In this document: one piece after another, positions 9,368 to 19,570 of the stretch
How the letters are laid out: each line of letters opens with the position of its first letter
Position numbering within the stretch: position 1 is the first letter of the stretch
NCBI GenBank assembly: GCA_002238725.1
Contig: MPMX01000015.1
Span: 1 to 64,000 of the forward strand
Reading direction: 5' to 3'
Origin: Rhodospirillaceae bacterium bin65
GTDB lineage: Bacteria > Pseudomonadota > Alphaproteobacteria > Bin65
DNA: 64,000 bases
Notes under the pieces: generated by a model
Told to the model about the DNA's origin: nothing
The model's input: only the letters and a program-made list of their open reading frames with translations
Database searches by the model: none
Translations under genes and position numbers: made by a program

Positions 9368-11557
9368 CTAGTCCCGCCGGCGCGGGCCGCGGTCCCGATC
9401 CCTGTCCCTGTCGCGGCGGGGGCCGCTGCGGCGCGGCTCCGCCACCTCGACATCCATGCGCTCTTCGCCGGTTTCCTGATCCACCTTGCGCATGGACAGC
9501 TTGACCTTGCCGCGGTCGTCGAAGCCGATGCAGTAGACTTTCACCTCGTCGCCCTCGTTGACGACATCGGTGACCTTGCCGACCCGGCCATCGGTCAGTT
9601 CGCTGATATGGACCAACCCGTCCTTCGCACCGAGGAAGTTCACGAAGGCGCCGAAATCCATCACCTTGACGACCTTGCCGGTATAGATCGTGCCGGCCTC
9701 CGGCTCGGCGACGATGCCGTTGATCCAGTCGATGGCGGCCTGGGTGGCCGTTTCGTCGGTCGCGGCGATCTTGATCGTGCCGTCGTCGTCGATGTCGATC
9801 TTGGTGCCGGTCTGCTCGGTGATCTCCCGGATCACCTTGCCGCCGGTGCCGATGATGTCGCGGATCTTGTCCTTGTTGATCTGGATGGTCGTGATCCGCG
9901 GCGCATGGGCGCTCACGCTCTCGCGCGAGCCTGCGATCGCCTTGCCCATCTCGTCCAGGATGTGCAGGCGGCCGTCGCGCGCCTGGTCCAGAGCGATCTG
10001 CATGATCTCCCGGGTGATCGAAGTGATCTTGATGTCCATCTGGAGCGAGGTGATGCCGTCGGCCGTGCCGGCGACCTTGAAGTCCATGTCGCCCAGATGG
10101 TCCTCGTCGCCCAGGATGTCGGACAGGACGGCGAAGCGTTCGCCGTCCTTGATAAGGCCCATGGCAATGCCGGCGATCGGCTGTCGGATCGGCACGCCCG
10201 CATCCATCATGGCGAGCGAGGTGCCGCAGACCGTCGCCATGGACGACGACCCGTTCGATTCCGTGATCTCCGAGACGACCCGGACCGTGTAGGGGAAATC
10301 CTCGTCGCCCGGCATCATCGGGCGGACGGCGCGCCAGGCCAGCTTGCCGTGGCCGACTTCGCGCCGGCCGGTGAAGCCGACCCGGCCGGTTTCGCCGACT
10401 GAGAAGGGCGGGAAATTATAGTGGAGCAGGAAGTTTTCCCGATACTCGCCCTCCATCGCGTCGATGATCTGCTCGTCCTGGCCGGTGCCCAGCGTGGCCG
10501 TGACCATCGCCTGAGTCTCGCCGCGGGTGAACAGGGCCGAGCCGTGGGTGCGCGGCAGCACGCCGACTTCGGCGACGATCTGGCGCACGGTTTTGGTGTC
10601 CCGGCCGTCGATCCGGTTGCCGGTGTCGAGGATGTCGCCGCGGACGATTTCCTTTTCCAGCTTCTTGAAAGCGTCGGCCGCAACTGCCTGCCGGCTTTCA
10701 TCGTCGGCGACGGCGGCAAAGGCCTTGTCGCGCACGGCGCCGATCTTCGTATGGCGCTCCTGCTTGACCGTCTCGGCATAGGCCTCGCGAAGATCCTTGT
10801 CGATGCCGGCTTCGCGCCAGAGGCCGTCGACCTCGGCAAGCGCGGCCGGCGGCTCCGGCACGTCCCGGGGCTCCTTGGCCGAGGCTTCGGCCATATCGAT
10901 GATTGTGTCGATGACCGGCTGGAAGTGCTCGTGGCCGAAGCTCACGGCGCCGAGCATGATGTCCTCGCCCAGTTCCTGCGCTTCCGATTCGACCATCAGT
11001 ACGCCCTCGCGCGTGCCGGCGACGACCAGCTCCAGGTCCGAGGTTTCCAGCTGGTCGAAGGTCGGGTTGAGAACGTATTCGCCGTCGATATAGCCAACCT
11101 TGGCGCCGGCGATCGGGCCCATGAAGGGGATGCCGGAGATCGTCAGGGCCGCCGAGGCGGCGATCATCGCCGGGACGTCGGCGTCGTTCTCCATGTCATA
11201 GCTCATGACCTGGAGCATCACCTGGGTCTCGTTGCGGAACCCGCTGGCGAACAGGGGCCGGATCGGCCGGTCGATCAGGCGCGAAACAAGCGTTTCCTTT
11301 TCGCTTGGCCGGCCTTCGCGTTTGAAAAAGCCGCCGGGAATTTTGCCGGCGGCGTAGGTTCTTTCCATGTAGTGGACGGAGAGCGGAAAGAAATCGATGC
11401 CCTCGCGCGGGCTGTGTTCGGCGACTACCGTCGCCAGGACCGAGGTCTCTCCGTAGCTCGCCAGCACGGCGCCGTCTGCCTGACGGGCAATTCGGCCGGT
11501 TTCGAGCGTCAATGTGCGGCCGCCCCACTCGATGGAGCGTTTGCAGATGTCGAACAT
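9368..11557 (-). CDS. pnp: Polynucleotide phosphorylase
   Basis: 3'-5' phosphorolytic exoribonuclease and degradosome component. The 729 residues carry two RNase PH cores (the first with RPIRPLF, the second with the [12 protein letters not shown] region), a KH domain with [13 protein letters not shown], and an S1 domain beginning near [18 protein letters not shown]. The C-terminal tail is a short arginine/aspartate repeat ([16 protein letters not shown]), which is common in alphaproteobacterial Pnp. It is last in the rimP-to-pnp operon, after rpsO as in E. coli. Confidence 0.98.
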   Translation of the reverse strand: MFDICKRSIEWGGRTLTLETGRIARQADGAVLASYGETSVLATVVAEHSPREGIDFFPLSVHYMERTYAAGKIPGGFFKREGRPSEKETLVSRLIDRPIRPLFASGFRNETQVMLQVMSYDMENDADVPAMIAASAALTISGIPFMGPIAGAKVGYIDGEYVLNPTFDQLETSDLELVVAGTREGVLMVESEAQELGEDIMLGAVSFGHEHFQPVIDTIIDMAEASAKEPRDVPEPPAALAEVDGLWREAGIDKDLREAYAETVKQERHTKIGAVRDKAFAAVADDESRQAVAADAFKKLEKEIVRGDILDTGNRIDGRDTKTVRQIVAEVGVLPRTHGSALFTRGETQAMVTATLGTGQDEQIIDAMEGEYRENFLLHYNFPPFSVGETGRVGFTGRREVGHGKLAWRAVRPMMPGDEDFPYTVRVVSEITESNGSSSMATVCGTSLAMMDAGVPIRQPIAGIAMGLIKDGERFAVLSDILGDEDHLGDMDFKVAGTADGITSLQMDIKITSITREIMQIALDQARDGRLHILDEMGKAIAGSRESVSAHAPRITTIQINKDKIRDIIGTGGKVIREITEQTGTKIDIDDDGTIKIAATDETATQAAIDWINGIVAEPEAGTIYTGKVVKVMDFGAFVNFLGAKDGLVHISELTDGRVGKVTDVVNEGDEVKVYCIGFDDRGKVKLSMRKVDQETGEERMDVEVAEPRRSGPRRDRDRDRDRGPRRRD

Positions 11558-11593
11558 GTAGGGTGTTTTCCTGTAAACCTTGCGTTACCCGTC

Positions 11594-11642
11594 GGCCGGA
11601 TTGCCGGCGGGGTTTTTCCGGGCCCGCCGCTTGGGGCGGGCC
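11594..11642 (-). promoter_or_regulatory. pnp leader hairpins
   Basis: The 148-base rpsO-pnp gap holds a hairpin with 8-base arms GGCCCGCC (11621-11628) and GGCGGGCC (11635-11642), and a smaller one at 11594-11607 (GCCGG/CCGGC). On the transcribed strand the big hairpin is followed by an A-run, not a U-run, so it is not a terminator. In E. coli the pnp leader hairpin is cut by RNase III for Pnp autocontrol; the same role here is inference. Confidence 0.5.
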
Positions 11643-11705
11643 GTTGATTGGCATCGCTTCGGGGGCGGTCCCGGCGGCGCAGTGGCCAACGGGACGGCAG
11701 GAATC

Positions 11706-11975
11706 CTATCGCCGGATTCCGAGGCTCTCGATCAGCGATGCATACCGGCTCTCGTCCTTGCTCTTCAGATAGTCGAGCAGCCGGCGGCGCTGGCCCACCA
11801 TGATCAGCAGGCCGCGACGCGAATGGTGATCCTTGCGATGATCGCCCAGATGGTCCGTCAGGTTGCGGATGCGTTCGGTCAGGATGGCAACCTGGACTTC
11901 CGGCGACCCCGTGTCGCCGTCATTCCGGCTGAAATCCTTGATCAGTTCCTGCTTCCGCTCGGCGGTAATCGACAT
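11706..11975 (-). CDS. rpsO: 30S ribosomal protein S15
   Basis: Primary 16S rRNA-binding protein of the 30S platform. The 89 residues have the usual length and landmarks: [15 protein letters not shown], the [19 protein letters not shown] helix-turn and [11 protein letters not shown]. The start at 11975 gives the conserved [12 protein letters not shown]. It lies between truB and pnp, the standard order. Confidence 0.98.
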   Translation of the reverse strand: MSITAERKQELIKDFSRNDGDTGSPEVQVAILTERIRNLTDHLGDHRKDHHSRRGLLIMVGQRRRLLDYLKSKDESRYASLIESLGIRR

Positions 11976-11994
11976 CGGACGCCTCCTTCGGGGG

Positions 11995-12957
11995 CTAAAG
12001 ATTGAAAACCCGCACCGGTTGTGCCGAACGGCCGTTCAGTCGCATCAGCGCGATCGCCTCGCCGTTCAGCAACGCACACAGGGGGGCGTTGTCGGGAAGG
12101 CCGTCGATCCGTTGGCGGTTGCCGGTCCGAAGAACCGGCACCGGTTGTCCGTTGCGGATCCGGGCGGCCTCACTCTCGGTCACGTCCAGGGCCGGGATGT
12201 CGTCCAGCGCCTTGGCGACCGGTTGCAGCAGGGCTGCACTGTCGATGGCGGGCGATGGTGCATCGCCGCCGTCTTGCGCGCCCATATGGCGCGGGGTCGG
12301 CAGTTTTTCCAGAGGAATCGCGTCGCAGTCGCGAAACGGGCCGTTTCGGGTGCGCCGCAGCCGGCTGACATGGCCGACGGTGCCGAGCGCGACCGCCAGA
12401 TCGCGGGCCAGGCTGCGGACATAGGCGCCCTTGCCGCAATCCAGGTCGAAGACGGCATGGTCGGCATCGACGATCTCGATCAGTTCCAGCCGGTCTATGA
12501 CGACCCGCCGTGCCGCGAGGTCGACGGATTCGCCGGAGCGCGCCAGCCTGTAGGCGCGTTCGCCGTCCACCTTGACGGCGGAGAATTGCGGCGGCGTTTG
12601 TGCAATCTTGCCGAGGAAGGCCGGCAGGGCGCAGGCGATCTCGGCCCCGGCCGGCCGCCGGTCGCAGGTCGCGACGACCGTCCCCTCGGCATCGTCGGTG
12701 TTTCGCGCTTCGCCCCAGCGGACGGTAAACCGGTACGACTTCCGCCCGTCCATCACGAACGGGACCGTCTTGGTCGCTTCGCCCAGGGCGATCGGCAGGA
12801 CTCCGGAGGCGAGCGGATCCAGCGTTCCGGCATGGCCGGCCTTCTGCGCGTCGAACGCGCGCCGGACAATCCCGACAGCCCGGGTGGAACCCATGCCGAC
12901 CGGCTTGTCGACGTTGACCCAGCCGTGAACCGGCCGCCCGCGCCGCCTACGCGCCAT
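11995..12957 (-). CDS. truB: tRNA pseudouridine-55 synthase
   Basis: Converts U55 of the tRNA T-loop to pseudouridine. The 320 residues include the catalytic block [23 protein letters not shown] with its Asp, the [18 protein letters not shown] segment, and [26 protein letters not shown]. The C-terminal 60 residues form a PUA-like end. Its start overlaps the rbfA stop by 11 bases, so translation is probably coupled. Confidence 0.97.
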   Translation of the reverse strand: MARRRRGRPVHGWVNVDKPVGMGSTRAVGIVRRAFDAQKAGHAGTLDPLASGVLPIALGEATKTVPFVMDGRKSYRFTVRWGEARNTDDAEGTVVATCDRRPAGAEIACALPAFLGKIAQTPPQFSAVKVDGERAYRLARSGESVDLAARRVVIDRLELIEIVDADHAVFDLDCGKGAYVRSLARDLAVALGTVGHVSRLRRTRNGPFRDCDAIPLEKLPTPRHMGAQDGGDAPSPAIDSAALLQPVAKALDDIPALDVTESEAARIRNGQPVPVLRTGNRQRIDGLPDNAPLCALLNGEAIALMRLNGRSAQPVRVFNL

Positions 12958-13354
12958 CTTCCGTCGCGTCCGGCTTGCCCGGCAGGTCCCTCGCCACCCG
13001 GTCGTCGGTCAGCAGGGCATCGACGGCGCTGGCCGTGTCATACGACCTGTCGGCGTGAAAGCTCAGTTGTGGCGTGAATTTCAGATGGACGGCCCGGCCC
13101 AGCCGCCCGCGCAGGAAGGGCGCGGCACGGTTCAGCGCCGCTGCAACCTCATCCGCCGACCGGCCGCCCAGGGGGTAGACGAAGACTTTGGCCGTTTTCA
13201 GGTCCCGGCCCGGCCGCACTTCGCTGACCGTGATCGAGATATCCCGCAGGACCGGGTCGCGGAAATTCTCTTCCGCGAACAGCCGTACCAGCGCATGGCG
13301 GATTTCCTCGCCGACGCGCAACTGCCGCTGGGTCGGGGGCTTGCTCGTAGCCAT
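12947..13354 (-). CDS. rbfA: Ribosome-binding factor A
   Basis: Small KH-fold factor needed for 30S maturation. The chosen 135-residue form starts at 13354 (MATSKPPTQRQLRVGEEIRH); the 26 in-frame residues before it have no family similarity. Conserved features include the N-terminal helix RVGEEIRHALVRLF, the strand ISITVSEVRPGRDLKTAKVFVYPLGG and the C-terminal LKFTPQLSFHAD. It lies between infB and truB. Confidence 0.96.
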   Translation of the reverse strand: MATSKPPTQRQLRVGEEIRHALVRLFAEENFRDPVLRDISITVSEVRPGRDLKTAKVFVYPLGGRSADEVAAALNRAAPFLRGRLGRAVHLKFTPQLSFHADRSYDTASAVDALLTDDRVARDLPGKPDATEDGA

Positions 13355-13395
13355 AGATCGGTACGCTCGAACCCGTAAGGGCAGGCCGCGCCGGA

Positions 13396-16113
13396 TTACA
13401 GCGTGCGCTGCACTTCCTCCACCTCGAAACACTCGATCTGGTCACCGATTCGGATGTCCTGGTACCGGTCGAAGGACATGCCGCACTCCATGCCGCCATG
13501 GACCTCGCGCACTTCGTCCTTGAAGCGCTTGAGGGTTGCGAGCTTGCCTTCGTGGATCACCACGCTGTCGCGCAGCAGCCGGACGCCGGAGCCGCGCCGG
13601 ACAACGCCCTCGGTGACCCGGCAGCCGGCGACGTTGCCGACCTTCGAGACCTTGAAGACCTCCAGGATCTCGGCGTAACCCAGGAAGGTTTCGCGGATTT
13701 CCGGCGCCAGCATGCCCGACAGCATCGCTTTGATGTCGTCGTTGATGTCGTAGATGATCGAATAGTAGCGGATATCGATCCCGTCCCGCGCCGCCAGGTC
13801 GCGCGCCTGGCTGTTGGCCCTCACGTTGAAGGCGAGGATCATCGCTTCCGACGCCTTGGCGAGCGTGATGTCCGATTCGCTGATCGCGCCGACGCCGCTG
13901 TGCAGGATCTGGACCTTGACCTCGTCGGTCGACAGCCTGTCCAGCATACCGGAGATGGCTTCGGCCGAGCCCTGGACGTCCGTCTTGATCAGGATGGGAA
14001 GCTCCTGCGCTTCGCCGGCCTGGATCCGGGAGAACATCTGCTCGATCGAGCTGCGCGGCAGGCCGGCGTCTTTCTTGGCGACGCGCTGCCGGTATTCGGA
14101 GATTTCCCGCGCCCGGCCCTCGTCGCCGACGACCAGAAAATCGTCGCCGGCGCCCGGGGTGCCGTTCAGGCCCAGAACCTCGACCGGCGCTGACGGGCCG
14201 GCCGCCTTTATCGGCTCGCCGCGGTCGTTGACCAGCGCCCGCACCCGGCCCCATTCCTGACCGACGACGAAGATATCGCCGACCTCGAGCGTGCCGCGCT
14301 GGACCAGAACGGTCGCAACGGCGCCGCGCCCGCGTTCCAGCTTGGCTTCCACCACCACGCCCTGGGCTTCGCGGTCGGGATTGGCCCGCAGATCCATCAG
14401 CTCGGCCTGCAGAAGGATGGCCTCTTCCAGCTTGTCCAGGTTGGTCTTCTCGGTGGCCGAAACCTCGATGCACAGGACATCGCCGCCCATCGGTTCAACC
14501 TGGATGTCGTGCTGCAGCAGCGCGGTCATCACCCGGTTCGCGTCGGCGCCCCTGGTGTCGATCTTGTTCACGGCGACGATGATCGGCACCTCGGCCGCCT
14601 TGGCATGGGCGATGGCCTCGATGGTCTGGGGCTGCACGCCGTCGTCGGCCGCCACGACCAGGATCACGATGTCGGTGACCGTCGCGCCGCGCGACCGCAT
14701 TTCGGTGAACGCCGCGTGGCCGGGCGTGTCGAGGAACGTGATCTGCCCTCCGCTTGCCAGGTTCACCCGATAGGCGCCGATATGCTGGGTGATGCCGCCG
14801 GCTTCGCGCCCGGCGACATCGGTTTCGCGCAGGGCGTCGAGCAGCGATGTCTTGCCGTGGTCGACATGCCCCATGATGGTGACGACGGGCGCACGCGGTT
14901 TCAGCGTCTCATCCGGGTCCGGCGCGCCTTCCAGGCCGATTTCCACGTCGGCTTCCGACACGCGGCGGATCTTGTGGCCGAATTCCTCCACGAGCAGTTC
15001 TGCGGTGTCGGCGTCGATCGACTGGGTCATCGTCGCCATAACGCCCATCTTCATCAGCGCCTTGACCAGGTCCGCGCCCTTTTCCGCCATGCGGTTGGCG
15101 AGTTCCTGCACCGTGATCGTTTCGGGAACTACGACCTCGCGGCTCTGCTTCCGGTGTTCGATCGGGCCTTTCTGGGCGCGTTGCTTTTCCTTTTCCCGCC
15201 GCCGCCGCGCCGCCGCTTCCGAGCGCTTGCGCTCCATCCCGGCATCGCCGATCTCCAGCGCCTGGGTGATGGTCAGGCGGCCGGTCCGCCGGCGCGGTTC
15301 GCCGCGTTTGCCGGCAGCCGGACGCTTCGGTTCGGCCTTGCGCCGGCGCTCGTCGCGGTCTTCTTCCCGGCCGGGGTCCGCTGCGCCGGCAGCGGCGCCC
15401 CGGTCCGGCGGCGGCGCGCTCGGCCGTACCGCCGGTTTCGGCGCCACTTTCGAGCTCGGCGTGAAGCCGACCCCGAGTTCCTGGGACGCGAGTTGGCGCG
15501 CCAGATCGTCGGCCTTGGCGCGTTCTTCGGCGAACCGGCGCGTCTTCTCTTCATCTGCCAGGTCGGGCTGTTCGTCTTCCGGCTGCACCACACCCGGCAC
15601 TGCCTCGGCGACCGTCTCCGTCTCGGCCGGCACGGCGTCCTCCGGCGCGGCGCCACCCAGATCGGGCTGTGGCGCTTCGCCGGGATCGACGGATTCGGAC
15701 ACTTCGACGACGACCTCCGGATCGGCCTGGAGATCCGGTCGGTCGATTTCGACCGGTTCGTCCGCACCGGCCTGCGGGTGCTCCGGGCGTCCGTGGGTGG
15801 CGTCGGCCTGCTTCAGGGCGCGCAGCCGCGCCTCCCGCTCGGCCTGGCTCAGCATCGGGCCGGCGCTGCTCTTCTTCTCGGCGAAGGCGCCTTCCGCGCT
15901 CTGCGCCGCTTCTTCCTTGACCTCGGCCATCCGGCCGCTTTCGCCGCGCCGGAAGGTGCGTTTCTTCTTCACCTCAACGGCAACGGTCTTCGACCGGCCG
16001 TGGGAGAAGCTCTGCTTCACGACACCGGATTCGACCGTCTTCTTGAGTTCGAGGCGGCCGGGCCTGGATAGCGTCAGCGGCTTCTTTTCTTCGTCCTGTT
16101 TCGTCTCAGCCAT
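13396..16113 (-). CDS. infB: Translation initiation factor IF-2
   Basis: GTPase that delivers initiator tRNA to the 30S subunit. The 905 residues have a long charged, low-complexity N-terminal region (to about 310) with an IF2 N-terminal segment, then the G domain with [15 protein letters not shown] (G1), DTPGHAAF (G3) and NKID (G4). Domains II-IV follow, including [19 protein letters not shown] and the C-terminal fMet-tRNA-binding domain ending in [12 protein letters not shown]. The start is 5 bases after the ylxR stop, so the two are tightly linked. Confidence 0.98.
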   Translation of the reverse strand: MAETKQDEEKKPLTLSRPGRLELKKTVESGVVKQSFSHGRSKTVAVEVKKKRTFRRGESGRMAEVKEEAAQSAEGAFAEKKSSAGPMLSQAEREARLRALKQADATHGRPEHPQAGADEPVEIDRPDLQADPEVVVEVSESVDPGEAPQPDLGGAAPEDAVPAETETVAEAVPGVVQPEDEQPDLADEEKTRRFAEERAKADDLARQLASQELGVGFTPSSKVAPKPAVRPSAPPPDRGAAAGAADPGREEDRDERRRKAEPKRPAAGKRGEPRRRTGRLTITQALEIGDAGMERKRSEAAARRRREKEKQRAQKGPIEHRKQSREVVVPETITVQELANRMAEKGADLVKALMKMGVMATMTQSIDADTAELLVEEFGHKIRRVSEADVEIGLEGAPDPDETLKPRAPVVTIMGHVDHGKTSLLDALRETDVAGREAGGITQHIGAYRVNLASGGQITFLDTPGHAAFTEMRSRGATVTDIVILVVAADDGVQPQTIEAIAHAKAAEVPIIVAVNKIDTRGADANRVMTALLQHDIQVEPMGGDVLCIEVSATEKTNLDKLEEAILLQAELMDLRANPDREAQGVVVEAKLERGRGAVATVLVQRGTLEVGDIFVVGQEWGRVRALVNDRGEPIKAAGPSAPVEVLGLNGTPGAGDDFLVVGDEGRAREISEYRQRVAKKDAGLPRSSIEQMFSRIQAGEAQELPILIKTDVQGSAEAISGMLDRLSTDEVKVQILHSGVGAISESDITLAKASEAMILAFNVRANSQARDLAARDGIDIRYYSIIYDINDDIKAMLSGMLAPEIRETFLGYAEILEVFKVSKVGNVAGCRVTEGVVRRGSGVRLLRDSVVIHEGKLATLKRFKDEVREVHGGMECGMSFDRYQDIRIGDQIECFEVEEVQRTL

Positions 16114-16117
16114 GCCG

Positions 16118-16885
16118 TTACCGTTCCTGCGCCGCTTCGTGCGCCGTTTCGCCGTCCTCCAGAGAGGCGGCGCCTGCAGTCTGTCTCACGCCGGCCAGCC
16201 GCTGCAGATCGCGATACAGACGATCGGCGAGCGGACTCGCTGCCACTGCAACATGAACCAGCCGTTCCCGGCCGAGCGCTGCGCCCAGTTCAGCCGAATC
16301 CAGCGCGGTGGCGATCCGGACGCACTTCGATCCGGCCGCTGCACGCCGGGCGAGTTCCCGGCCGTCCCTGCCTGCGCTGTCCCGCGCCGTCAACATCAGT
16401 GTCGCGCCGCCGGACACAATCGCCGCGCGGACCTTGTCGAAACCGCTTTCGACCAGCCCGGCGCGGCGCGCCAGGCCGAGTGTCGCCCGGCACCGTTGCG
16501 CCAGCAGCCGCTCGACCGTATCGGGCAGTCCGGCCGGCACCGATACCCGTTTGCGTACCGACCGCGCCGCCGCTTTCGTCAGCCCCGGCGCTGCCAGCGC
16601 ATCGCGGGACGCCGTAACCCACAGGCCGCGGCCGGGAAGCGTTTCCGCCAGATCCGGCGTCAGCGTTCCGTCCGGCGCGACGACGAACCGAATCATGCCG
16701 TCGCGCGGTCCGGTGCGGCGCGTGACCGCGCAGCGGCGCGGATTGCCGCCGTCGGTAACGGCCCGGCCGCTTTCGTCCCAACCGCTTTCGTCCCGGCCGC
16801 TTTCGCCCCTACGGCCGCCGGCGCCCCGAACATTGCGGTCCGGGCCGGAGGCATCGGGGTCGGCGGTATACGCCGGCAATGGCAT
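16118..16885 (-). CDS. YlxR-like RNA-binding protein (DUF448 plus L7Ae-like domain)
   Basis: A 255-residue protein sitting between nusA and infB, the usual place of ylxR. The DUF448/YlxR part runs from [20 protein letters not shown] to about residue 130. The C-terminal half ([21 protein letters not shown]...) resembles the L7Ae-type domain commonly fused to it in alphaproteobacteria. The N-terminal 45 residues are poorly conserved and include three in-frame DESG-type repeats, so the true start could be later. A role in translation or RNase P modulation is proposed for relatives; it is not shown here. Confidence 0.9.
   Translation of the reverse strand: MPLPAYTADPDASGPDRNVRGAGGRRGESGRDESGWDESGRAVTDGGNPRRCAVTRRTGPRDGMIRFVVAPDGTLTPDLAETLPGRGLWVTASRDALAAPGLTKAAARSVRKRVSVPAGLPDTVERLLAQRCRATLGLARRAGLVESGFDKVRAAIVSGGATLMLTARDSAGRDGRELARRAAAGSKCVRIATALDSAELGAALGRERLVHVAVAASPLADRLYRDLQRLAGVRQTAGAASLEDGETAHEAAQER
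16763..16807. repeat. Three in-frame 15-bp repeats in ylxR
   Basis: Three near-identical 15-base units (16763-16777, 16778-16792, 16793-16807; plus-strand core CCGCTTTCGTC) encode successive [14 protein letters not shown] repeats in the N-terminal region of the YlxR-like protein. The length is a multiple of three, so copy changes would keep the frame. Confidence 0.85.
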
Positions 16886-16927
16886 CGCAGTGTCGATCGC
16901 CTGCGGTCCTTCCTGTCCGTGCCGGGG

Positions 16928-18673
16928 CTATGCCGCCGTCGCGGCTTCGCCTTCGGCGGCTTCGTCCGCCTCGGCTTCCGCCGCCAGGGCGGCCAGGTCT
17001 TCGTCGGTCACCCATCCGGCGGTCTTGCGGGCGTTCATGACAATGGCCTCGGCTTCCTCCGTGTCCAGCGGGCTCGGCTGCACCATGGCGGCGAGCTTGT
17101 AGGGCTTGAGAAAGTTGAGCATGTCGAGGGTCAGGTCGATCTTGTTGTCTTCGTCCGGAGTCTGGCCGGCCATCAGTTGGGCCCGGCGTTTTTCCTTCAC
17201 ATGGCCGAGATCGTCCGCCGAAATGCGCGCCTCCTTCGTCAGCACGATGAAACGCAATTCCTCGGAACTGAGATCCGCCAGGTCGTCGATTTCCCGGACC
17301 GCGGCTTCGCCGAGCTGCACCAGCATGGCGGGCGTAAGCCCGTCGATCTCAGCCAGCGCATCCGCGACGCCCAGCGTCCGCCGCCGCTCGGTCAGTTCGG
17401 CGTCGCGGCGCTCCAGGAATTCCCGGGCGCGTTCGCGCAGGGCTTCGGCAATATCCTCGTCGAAGGCTTCGATGGCCATCAGGTCTTCGAGGGGCACGAA
17501 AGCGACTTCCTCGATCGTCGAGAAGCCTTCGGTCACCAGCAGGTGCGCGATGACATCGTCGACGTCCAGCGCCTCGATGAACATGGCGCTGCGGGTGCGG
17601 AACTCTTCCTGCCGGCGCTCCGATTCGGCCTGTTCGGTCAGGATGTCGATGTGCCAGCCGGTCAGTTGCGAGGCGAGGCGCACATTCTGGCCACGCCGGC
17701 CGATGGCGAGGCTCTGCTGTTCGTCGGGGACGACGACCTCGATGGTCCCGGTGTCCTCGTCCAGAACCACCTTGGCGACCTCGGCCGGCGCCAGGGCGTT
17801 GACGACGAAGGTGGCATGGTCGCGCGACCAGGGGATGATGTCGATTTTTTCGCCCTGCAGTTCCTGGACCACCGCCTGGACACGGCTTCCGCGCATGCCG
17901 ACGCAGGCGCCGACCGGATCGATCGAGCTGTCATTGGAGATCACGGCGATTTTCGCGCGCGAACCGGGGTCGCGCGCCACGGCGCGAATCTCGATGATGC
18001 TGTCGTAGATTTCCGGCACCTCCTGCGCGAACAGTTTCGCCATGAATTGCGGATGGGTGCGGGACAGGAAGATCTGCGGGCCGCGCAGTTCCTGGCGCAC
18101 ATCGTAGATATAGGCCCGGATACGGTCGCCCTGGCGGAAATTTTCCCGCGGAATCAGCTCGTCACGCCGGACGATGGCTTCGGCCCGTCCCAGATCGACC
18201 ATGACATGGCCGAACTCGACCCGCTTGACGACGCCGTGGACGACTTCCGTCACCCGGTCCTTGTATTCCTCGTATTGCCGCCCGCGTTCGGCCTCGCGGA
18301 CCTTCTGGACGATGACCTGCTTGGCGGTCTGCGCCGCGATGCGGCCGAAATCGATCGGCGGCAGTGGATCGACGATGAAGTCGCCGACTTTCTTTTCAGG
18401 ATCGATCCGGGCCGCGTGCTCGGGGGTGATCTGCGCGCCCTCGTCCTCGATTTCCTCGGCGACCTCGCGATAGCGCGCCAGCAGGATTTCGCCGTTGTTG
18501 CGGTTGATGGTGGCCCGGATATCCAGGTCGTGGCCGTATTTCGAGCGGCCGGCTTTCTGGATGGCCTGTTCCATCGCGTCGATAACCTCGTCCCGTTCGA
18601 TACCCTTCTCGCGGGCGACGGTGTCGGCAACCTGGATCAGTTCCGGCCGGTGCAAAGTCGTTACGACGTTCAT
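16928..18673 (-). CDS. nusA: Transcription termination/antitermination factor NusA
   Basis: RNA polymerase-associated factor acting in pausing, termination and antitermination. The 581-residue protein has an N-terminal RNAP-binding domain, an S1 domain (about 135-200, [19 protein letters not shown]), and KH domains with [14 protein letters not shown] and [14 protein letters not shown]. The C-terminus has acidic repeat modules ending in an alanine/glutamate-rich tail. The start at 18673 ([20 protein letters not shown]) matches the family; the longer open frame upstream overlaps rimP in another phase and is spurious. Confidence 0.97.
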   Translation of the reverse strand: MNVVTTLHRPELIQVADTVAREKGIERDEVIDAMEQAIQKAGRSKYGHDLDIRATINRNNGEILLARYREVAEEIEDEGAQITPEHAARIDPEKKVGDFIVDPLPPIDFGRIAAQTAKQVIVQKVREAERGRQYEEYKDRVTEVVHGVVKRVEFGHVMVDLGRAEAIVRRDELIPRENFRQGDRIRAYIYDVRQELRGPQIFLSRTHPQFMAKLFAQEVPEIYDSIIEIRAVARDPGSRAKIAVISNDSSIDPVGACVGMRGSRVQAVVQELQGEKIDIIPWSRDHATFVVNALAPAEVAKVVLDEDTGTIEVVVPDEQQSLAIGRRGQNVRLASQLTGWHIDILTEQAESERRQEEFRTRSAMFIEALDVDDVIAHLLVTEGFSTIEEVAFVPLEDLMAIEAFDEDIAEALRERAREFLERRDAELTERRRTLGVADALAEIDGLTPAMLVQLGEAAVREIDDLADLSSEELRFIVLTKEARISADDLGHVKEKRRAQLMAGQTPDEDNKIDLTLDMLNFLKPYKLAAMVQPSPLDTEEAEAIVMNARKTAGWVTDEDLAALAAEAEADEAAEGEAATAA

Positions 18674-18708
18674 TTCGCGATACCGTGCATGTTCATTTCC
18701 ATGGTTCC

Positions 18709-19224
18709 TCACGCATTGGGCCGGGCTCGCTGCCCTGCCGCCGGCGCGCCCGGCGCGGCGGCCGGTGCGATGGCCGGGACAAGCCGGGCCTTTTCGATGT
18801 CCGCCAGGGCGAGGCGCCGGGCGCCGTCGCCGGTGTCCAGCAGGACGGCGTCGTCGTCCAGGCCGCGCAATACGCCCTTGAAGCGCTTCTGGCCGTCGAC
18901 CGGCAGGCTCAGCTCCAGTCGCGCCTCGCAGCCGGCGAAGCGCTCGTAATCCTTCGGCCGGGTCAGAGGCCGGTCGAGCCCGGGGGAGCTGACCTCCAGA
19001 GTGTATTCCCCGGCGATCGGGTCTTCGACGTCCAGCACCGCCGACGCCAGACGGCTGATCCCGGCGCAGTCGTCCAGCGTGAGCGGCTGCCCGTCCAGCC
19101 GGTCGCACATGATCTGCAACGTCGGGCTGCGCCGGCCGCCGCCCAGCTGGACGCGCACGATCTCATAGCCCAGGGCGGCGAGGCCCGGCTCGATCGTCGC
19201 GGCAATCCGGTCGGTCAACTGCAT
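18709..19224 (-). CDS. rimP: Ribosome maturation factor RimP
   Basis: Factor for 30S maturation and the first gene of the operon. The 171-residue protein starts at 19224 (MQLTDRIAATIEPGLAALGYEIVRV); the family block EYTLEVSSPGLDRPLTRPKDYERF is intact, followed by the SH3-like C-terminal domain. An alternative frame reaching 19419 would translate the leader hairpins and is rejected. Its transcript begins near 19393 and passes a leader terminator (see 19321-19376). Confidence 0.96.
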   Translation of the reverse strand: MQLTDRIAATIEPGLAALGYEIVRVQLGGGRRSPTLQIMCDRLDGQPLTLDDCAGISRLASAVLDVEDPIAGEYTLEVSSPGLDRPLTRPKDYERFAGCEARLELSLPVDGQKRFKGVLRGLDDDAVLLDTGDGARRLALADIEKARLVPAIAPAAAPGAPAAGQRARPNA

Positions 19225-19320
19225 GGCGCTCCGTGGCGGCTGGCCGCCGGGAAAACAGGGTGTCGAACGGGGTTGGGAAGCGCAGCGCTGCCGGCGAGCC
19301 CGCGCCCGCGCGGTTTCGCC

Positions 19321-19376
19321 AACAAAAAAGAGCGGGCCGCCAGGCCCACCCTTTGCACCGGGCCCCTCAGGGACCC
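19321..19376 (-). terminator. rimP-nusA leader attenuator (hairpin plus intrinsic terminator)
   Basis: On the minus strand two hairpins follow the promoter. The first has arms GGGTCCC (19376-19370) and GGGGCCC (19366-19360) with a TGA loop. The second has arms GTGGGCC (19349-19343) and GGCCCGC (19338-19332) with a TGGC loop, directly followed by TCTTTTTTG: a textbook intrinsic terminator about 100 bases before rimP. Complementarity between the GGCCC of the first and the GGGCC of the second would allow an alternative, antiterminating fold. NusA itself affects termination, so feedback is plausible. Confidence 0.85.
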
Positions 19377-19399
19377 ATCGGGTTCTTGTTTTAGGCCGC

Positions 19400-19427
19400 A
19401 ATATACGTGCTTGCGGCAATCTGGCAA
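19400..19427 (-). promoter_or_regulatory. Promoter of the rimP-nusA-infB operon
   Basis: On the minus strand TTGCCA (19427-19422) is followed after 16 bases by TATATT (19405-19400), a good sigma-70-type promoter. It would start transcription near 19393, just ahead of the leader hairpins. Confidence 0.7.
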
Positions 19428-19461
19428 GAGAATTGCCGCGCCCGATTGTCTGCCCGTCTTT

Positions 19462-19507
19462 TCTTTGAACCGGATTGCTACTTCTCTTTGAACCGGATTG
19501 CTACTTC
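19462..19507. repeat. 23-bp perfect tandem duplication
   Basis: Bases 19462-19484 are repeated exactly at 19485-19507 (each unit begins TCTTTGAACCGG and ends GCTACTTC), 64 bases before the oxidase start. It may be a recent slippage duplication or a pair of protein-binding sites. Confidence 0.9.
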
Positions 19508-19570
19508 GGGCATGAATGCCGGCGGAACCGGGAACACCGGGCGCGGGTTCATCGAAGACGGTGCAGCGGC

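Larger units (their letters stand above)
19225..19570. other. Divergent intergenic region, rimP / FAD oxidase
   Basis: A 346-base gap without a gene. It holds the operon promoter and leader attenuator for rimP on the minus strand, and a 23-base perfect tandem duplication upstream of the FAD-linked oxidase. I see no clear plus-strand promoter. Confidence 0.8.

Noticed and set aside
11621-11642. Hairpin between rpsO and pnp as an intrinsic terminator
   Set aside because: On the transcribed strand it is followed by A residues rather than U residues; it is better read as a leader or RNase III-type structure.
14789-18949. A 1386-codon open frame on the plus strand opposite infB, ylxR and nusA
   Set aside because: The minus-strand genes are certain by motif. 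The plus-strand translation is Ser/Arg-rich low complexity, a normal antisense effect of high-GC codon bias.
18674-19108. Extending nusA upstream to 19108
   Set aside because: The added residues are the rimP gene in another frame; NusA begins normally at 18673.
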